The notes under the pieces were generated by a model that saw nothing but the letters and a program-made list of their open reading frames with translations, searched no databases and had not been told where the DNA came from. This document shows, piece after piece, positions 6,415 to 10,051 of a DNA stretch of 10,051 nt. Origin of the DNA: Bdellovibrionaceae bacterium UBA2466. Lineage in GTDB: Bacteria; Bdellovibrionota; FAC87; UBA2466. Within the stretch, counting starts at the first letter, position 1. The number at the start of each line of letters is the position of its first letter. The stretch spans positions 1 through 10,051 of the forward strand of contig DDPO01000003.1 of NCBI GenBank assembly GCA_002342225.1, read 5' to 3'. Both the position numbers and the translations under genes were made by a program.

Positions 6415-8541
6415 CTATGTTTTGTGAAAGTCAATATGAAAAAATCCGCTATTTTCTGCAGTCTCCTTGATCCGTATCAAAGACTTCCATTGCGCTGGTG
6501 ACGATATTCGTTGTATTCCGTGAACCGTTGCTGCCTTCTTCACCAAGTTTACTTCGGAGGGCGGTATAACTTTTTGCAGTTCATCCCACTCGCTAAGTTT
6601 TCGCCAGTAGCCCGATTGCGCTAGATCCGTGACCTTTATCTGAAGACTGACACCGTCATCAACGATTCCTGTCTTAATGCTTTCCATTTTCTTTCTGCTG
6701 GCATCCGCCGAGGAAACTGTCCACGTGCTAGGAATTGCAAAGTTAGAAAATCTCTTGTCTGATTCAACGGCAACCCAACAAGATTCACGTTTACACCACT
6801 GGCCAACGTTCGTCACCCCAGATGGAGGTGCAAGGATCAGATCCTGGACTACTTGCGCTATTCGTATGAGAAAGTCGTCTAATTCCTTATCTGTTGCCTG
6901 AAGTTGCCACGCCTTGGTCAAATTCAGAGGACTATTAACCCCTGCGCAAATCCGAAACAGTGATGAGATTGTATAGACCACAATCTGTGCCCTATAGTCA
7001 CCTAGGTACCAGTCACTATGCGCTTGAGAAATCAACCGCTCTAACCGGCGCCATATGATCGCAATCGAAATCATCTCTTGAAAATAACTTTCGCCAAAGC
7101 TAGGACTCATCTCTTCCCATAGTTCTGAGTCGCTTTGGTTCTGTTTTTTTGAAGAAAATTTATCTGCGAACTTTGAGAAATTTGATTGTGCACCAAGAGC
7201 AGCCCAATACGGCTTTAGATTACGAACACTGTCATATTTCGCAAGATCTGTTTTATTAATGACATGATCGGTGGGGTATTCTGCGTCGAAGGTGGCCAGC
7301 TTAGACTTGGATAGATAGAGTCTTTCGTTTTGGTACTGTCCTCGGCTACGCTCGTAAAACCATTTAGGCGCCACTCGCATGTTAGGAAGGGTTGGCGTCG
7401 TGAGTCGCCTTGAGATTGCTTCCATCTTCTGATGAAAGGGATGATTAGAAAAGAAGTCCGCCTTTTGTATTTTAGTTTGTGTATTAGCGTATTCTGCAAT
7501 TCTAGGAATTACATCAGTAGCGTCGCTGTCGGAAATTTGAGTTAACTTCATAGCAACGTTTATCGCTACCAAATCTATCCCTGACTTTTTTGCATTTAAA
7601 ATGGTGGCAGTAGTCTGTCCGCCGTTTACGATCTGTAGATCAGTGATCTCTGTTATAAATGATTCGCCAGAAATCTGGGAAATCGTTACGCTGGACGCTG
7701 TTCCGGCAATACCATTGTTATATGCGAAAAAAAATTCGGGTGTGCGCTGGATGGTTCGCTTGATATCCTGATTCACAGAATTTTTCGTGCCTAGAAATGA
7801 TCGAACATTCCCCTCAAGCAACCTACTACCGTAGCGTTCAAACAGATCAGCTAACAAGGTTCCAGGAATCGTACAAAGATATGACTTGAGATGTTCAGTC
7901 TCAGTTGCCTTTAGGCAAGGGATCGACACGCCAGAGAAGTCAGCCAACTTTATCTCGACCGGCTCTCTTTCTTTGACTGATTCATAAAGCCTTTGGATTC
8001 GGGCCAAATCCCATATGAAGCGTTCGATTTGAAGACCGTTTGCTAGTTTCGATGTTTCCTCGCTCTTGTACCTTCCACTAAGTAAAGAATTAGTAAAAAG
8101 ATGTATTCGAATCTTTGTTGGTCGAAAATCAGGATTATTAAGAATCGAAAATGCCTCGTAGGCAGCGTTTGATTGCACAATTTCGTCTTTGATTCGCCCC
8201 GACATCGATTCTGCGCAAAAATTATCGACAGCACGAAATAACTGTCCCGTTTCAGCGGTAGTAAGAGTTGGTGGAGTGGCTTGATTTGACCATTTTCCTA
8301 TGACAAAACTCATACTCCCATCGGTCGAGTCGACCGAGGTGAAGCCGTGGATTTTCTTCGCACCCCGACCTTCGATTTCACCGTATCCGTCCACTAACTG
8401 GAATCCTTCGCCAAACGCGGGATCTTCTTCTAAGCGCTCCGCTAATTCCGATATAAAGGCAATGGTATCGACTAGTCCCAGTGCGTCACCTCGCCTAGCG
8501 ACCATCGAAGAAAGTTCAGTGAAAAAATCTTGTGTCTCCAA
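6415..8541 (-). CDS. AIPR-family protein (abortive infection phage resistance)
   Basis: A 708-residue protein with the hallmark AIPR core: RSFLG (247-251), then FFAYNNGIAGTA (271-282) and LQIVNGGQTTATI (302-314). Flanking segments are helical and the C-terminal 200 residues have no recognised domain. The AIPR family is named for phage-resistance proteins and recurs in restriction loci with Z1 and DUF4420 genes; its biochemical activity is not settled. The start is taken as TTG at 8541, with TGAGGG ending seven bases upstream and overlapping the previous stop region; the first downstream ATG is residue 13 and lacks such a site. The gap from the DUF4420 gene is ten bases, so the two are translated from one message. 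Full length for the family as I recall it, with no internal break. It is probably a partner of the Z1 ATPase and the DUF4420 nuclease, which is inference from gene order. Confidence 0.9.
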   Translation of the reverse strand: METQDFFTELSSMVARRGDALGLVDTIAFISELAERLEEDPAFGEGFQLVDGYGEIEGRGAKKIHGFTSVDSTDGSMSFVIGKWSNQATPPTLTTAETGQLFRAVDNFCAESMSGRIKDEIVQSNAAYEAFSILNNPDFRPTKIRIHLFTNSLLSGRYKSEETSKLANGLQIERFIWDLARIQRLYESVKEREPVEIKLADFSGVSIPCLKATETEHLKSYLCTIPGTLLADLFERYGSRLLEGNVRSFLGTKNSVNQDIKRTIQRTPEFFFAYNNGIAGTASSVTISQISGESFITEITDLQIVNGGQTTATILNAKKSGIDLVAINVAMKLTQISDSDATDVIPRIAEYANTQTKIQKADFFSNHPFHQKMEAISRRLTTPTLPNMRVAPKWFYERSRGQYQNERLYLSKSKLATFDAEYPTDHVINKTDLAKYDSVRNLKPYWAALGAQSNFSKFADKFSSKKQNQSDSELWEEMSPSFGESYFQEMISIAIIWRRLERLISQAHSDWYLGDYRAQIVVYTISSLFRICAGVNSPLNLTKAWQLQATDKELDDFLIRIAQVVQDLILAPPSGVTNVGQWCKRESCWVAVESDKRFSNFAIPSTWTVSSADASRKKMESIKTGIVDDGVSLQIKVTDLAQSGYWRKLSEWDELQKVIPPSEVNLVKKAATVHGIQRISSPAQWKSLIRIKETAENSGFFHIDFHKT

Positions 8542-8551
8542 TCTCGTGCCC

Positions 8552-9505
8552 TCAATCTACAAAGCGCTCTAAAGTGGTGAGTCGAATGCTGTACGCGGCT
8601 TCGACGATTTCTCTTGGAACCGTGCTTCTATCTAATCTTGGAAAGTCGCCCTTGACGCTATATTTTCGTGCTCGGTTCACGATAAAACAAACTGAGTCAT
8701 AGAAGGCGACGTCAATGTAACCTACAGTCAATAATTTTCTTTGAAAGGATATTTTGTCGTCCTCAGTCGAGCACATCGCCTGGATTTCTTTAATTAGTTC
8801 CCTAAGTGACCGTCCACCTGGGGCAGTGCTCTCAACTGCATCAAGATCGTAAACGATTAGGGTGAGAGGCAAGTCACTAGATAACTGATCCAGTGATGAA
8901 ATCTTCACGGAGTCGGCGGTAGGAGAAACCGACTTAATCTCGACGCAGATATCAGGAAATTGGAAATCTTGTCTACCTCCATCCGGCCCCACCCACGCTT
9001 TGGTGACAGCCGTGAAGTCAAGCGCTCGGCTTACTATCGATTGCTTAAAAAACAATAATTCTCCAAAGAGTCCCTTGCAGGCTTCGAAGGTTAGTACGCC
9101 TCTTGGATTTATAGCAAAAAGTGCCTTCCACTTCTCAAGTCGTTCGATAAGGGCGTTATGTAAATCGTCTGACGATGGCGCATGAAAACAATAGGTTAGG
9201 ATGTCTGAACTGAGTGAAACAAATACGTCATAGAGTTGATTGTTCATCAGTTCAAGCAACACGAACCACCCGCCACTAGCCCTCTTCTCACTGGACACCG
9301 TCACTGAGGAGCCTAATTTAGGCATCGTTGGCGGTCGGCTTGAAAGTGAAATAGCGACGACAGGATTCCCAGACGCGCTAACCCCAACGTGGAAGCCACC
9401 TTCCTTCATCGATTTATGATGCTTTAGAAAGGTATCATCCTTTCCGAGGGGTCTTGGAAGTGGCTGCCTCAAAACATCCTGAAGCGCTTCGCTAACCGTC
9501 GTCAT
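8552..9505 (-). CDS. DUF4420-type PD-(D/E)XK protein, putative nuclease
   Basis: A 317-residue protein. The nuclease-fold signature lies in the middle: GLFGELLFF (145-153) with Glu149, then AWVGPDGGRQDFQFPDICVE (170-189) running into IKS, where Asp180 (or Asp185), Glu189 and Lys191 form the D...ExK core. This matches the DUF4420 / 'PD-(D/E)XK motif protein' family found beside Z1 and AIPR genes. The N-terminus begins with a polar region and GGFHVGVSASGNPVVAISL (36-54); the C-terminus carries a beta-rich segment ending in SIRLTTLERFVD. The start is ATG 9505: a perfect AGGAGG sits six bases upstream, and the possible TTG at 9538 would put that site inside the gene. It overlaps the Z1-like gene by 14 bases. 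All three catalytic positions are present, so cleavage activity is plausible but not shown; it likely cuts or marks DNA delivered by the ATPase. Confidence 0.9.
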   Translation of the reverse strand: MTTVSEALQDVLRQPLPRPLGKDDTFLKHHKSMKEGGFHVGVSASGNPVVAISLSSRPPTMPKLGSSVTVSSEKRASGGWFVLLELMNNQLYDVFVSLSSDILTYCFHAPSSDDLHNALIERLEKWKALFAINPRGVLTFEACKGLFGELLFFKQSIVSRALDFTAVTKAWVGPDGGRQDFQFPDICVEIKSVSPTADSVKISSLDQLSSDLPLTLIVYDLDAVESTAPGGRSLRELIKEIQAMCSTEDDKISFQRKLLTVGYIDVAFYDSVCFIVNRARKYSVKGDFPRLDRSTVPREIVEAAYSIRLTTLERFVD

Positions 9506-10051
9506 CAAAAACCTCCTCATCGTCGGAAAGTAAACCAAGCTCCCTCTGAGCGGTTGGATTTAACTGATATGTAACTATTGGAACAACATCATCGGAATAA
9601 GTTGGGAAAAATATGCTGAGTGCCAATATGCGCTTTGGGGCAATCTCTGAGGGATCCGCTCGGCCTTTGGAACTTTGTCGCTTGGATGTATTTTCTATCG
9701 GCTTGGCAATGGGCTCTATGAAACTAACCACAACGAGAGGAAGTCGATTGAGTCCCCTTAAGATTTCTTTCCGTTTCACCGACTCGTCTTTTGTTTTCAG
9801 TAAAGCTTTTACTCGCTCAACTTCACTTTGAGTCGCTCCAATAAAAATATCTTCCATACCCCCTACACGCCGACGATTGAGTTCTAAGAAAGTTTTGGAG
9901 GTAAGCGGTTCAAATTGCCGCTGCCTTGCTTTGATTACATGAGCCTGGTCTGACGAGTCGATCAATTGAACCGTTTGGTTTGGGCTGCTACCTTGCGGAA
10001 AACAGATAAACCAATCTTTTAGGCTTGTATCAGGGGCGCGTCGTATAAAGT
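9492..10051 (-). CDS. Z1-domain helicase-like ATPase, C-terminal part (partial)
   Basis: The reading frame is open from the right edge of the window to TAG at 9492-9494, giving 185 visible residues with no stop; a TTG at 9965 is internal and not the real start. The visible part contains DWFICFP near the edge, then a polar region with FLELNRRRVGGMEDIFIG, a charged helix, and LPLVVVSFIEP followed after a linker by RILALSIFFP and VPIVTYQLNP, ending in an acidic tail (LLSDDEEVFDDDG). The 'LLV...I.P ... ALSI.FP ... V.Y..N' pattern fits the C-terminal region of Z1-domain proteins, large (about 900-residue) superfamily-II ATPases of restriction loci; the ATPase and Z1 domains themselves are outside the window. 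Assignment rests on this weak tail pattern plus position directly before DUF4420 and AIPR, so it is moderately sure. It overlaps the next gene by 14 bases. Confidence 0.65.
   Translation of the reverse strand, partial: FIRRAPDTSLKDWFICFPQGSSPNQTVQLIDSSDQAHVIKARQRQFEPLTSKTFLELNRRRVGGMEDIFIGATQSEVERVKALLKTKDESVKRKEILRGLNRLPLVVVSFIEPIAKPIENTSKRQSSKGRADPSEIAPKRILALSIFFPTYSDDVVPIVTYQLNPTAQRELGLLSDDEEVFDDDG
9512..9517 (-). promoter_or_regulatory. Strong ribosome binding site AGGAGG within the end of the Z1-like gene
   Basis: Read on the minus strand, AGGAGG is followed by TTTTTG and then ATG at 9505. The site lies inside the last codons of the upstream gene and decides the DUF4420 start. It shows that the gene can be translated independently while overlapping its neighbour. 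Confidence 0.85.

Noticed and set aside
7215..7499. 94-codon minus-strand frame inside the AIPR gene
   Set aside because: Same strand, different frame within a gene with strong family motifs; no independent start signal.
9613..9831. 72-codon plus-strand frame opposite the Z1-like tail
   Set aside because: Antisense shadow; the minus-strand frame continues unbroken to the window edge and has family-like features.
9492..9965. A complete 157-aa protein starting at TTG 9965
   Set aside because: The frame continues upstream without a stop to base 10051, so the TTG is internal and the gene is cut by the window edge.
1..10051. CRISPR array, insertion sequence, integrase or tRNA attachment site
   Set aside because: No regularly spaced repeats, transposase or integrase frames, terminal inverted repeats or tRNA-like sequences were found; a mobile origin is possible but not shown in this window.

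Overview
The window holds most of a large restriction-modification / phage-defence locus of the MORC-like ATPase type. Two gene clusters converge. The source is a bacterium of moderate GC (mid-40s percent by eye, not computed). It uses AGGAGG-type Shine-Dalgarno sites and accepts GTG and TTG starts. A proteobacterium would fit, but nothing in the window fixes the taxon.

Layout. Positions 1-321 carry no recognisable gene, only a GC-rich hairpin, a short direct repeat and a likely promoter/operator. The plus-strand cluster (322-5013) is tightly coupled: a 78-aa helical protein; a C5-cytosine DNA methyltransferase (Dcm type, true start at 560); a 630-aa GHKL ATPase of the MORC/paraMORC kind; a 276-aa protein of unknown function; and a 244-aa protein that looks like DUF6339. 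Genes overlap by 4 to 11 bases or are 1 base apart. The minus-strand cluster (10051 down to 5024) holds the C-terminal 185 residues of a protein that fits the tail of a Z1-domain helicase-like ATPase (it runs off the window), a DUF4420-type PD-(D/E)XK protein, a 708-aa AIPR-family protein, and, after a 101-base gap with its own possible promoter, a 429-aa restriction endonuclease with a C-terminal Mrr-type catalytic domain. The two clusters meet tail to tail with 10 bases between stop codons, inside an 8-bp inverted repeat.

How the parts may work together (inference). The methyltransferase would mark host DNA. The GHKL ATPase and the Z1 ATPase would be two energy-dependent modules that remodel or translocate on DNA. 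DUF4420 and the Mrr-type protein are two candidate nucleases, and AIPR is a defence-associated partner of unknown biochemistry. Linkage of GHKL/MORC-like ATPases with methyltransferases, superfamily-II helicases and endonucleases was noted by comparative genomics (Iyer, Abhiman and Aravind 2008). I know of no settled mechanism for this full gene set. The most open parts are the 276-aa and 244-aa proteins, the 78-aa leader gene, and why a self-methylating system would also carry an Mrr-type, possibly modification-sensing, nuclease.
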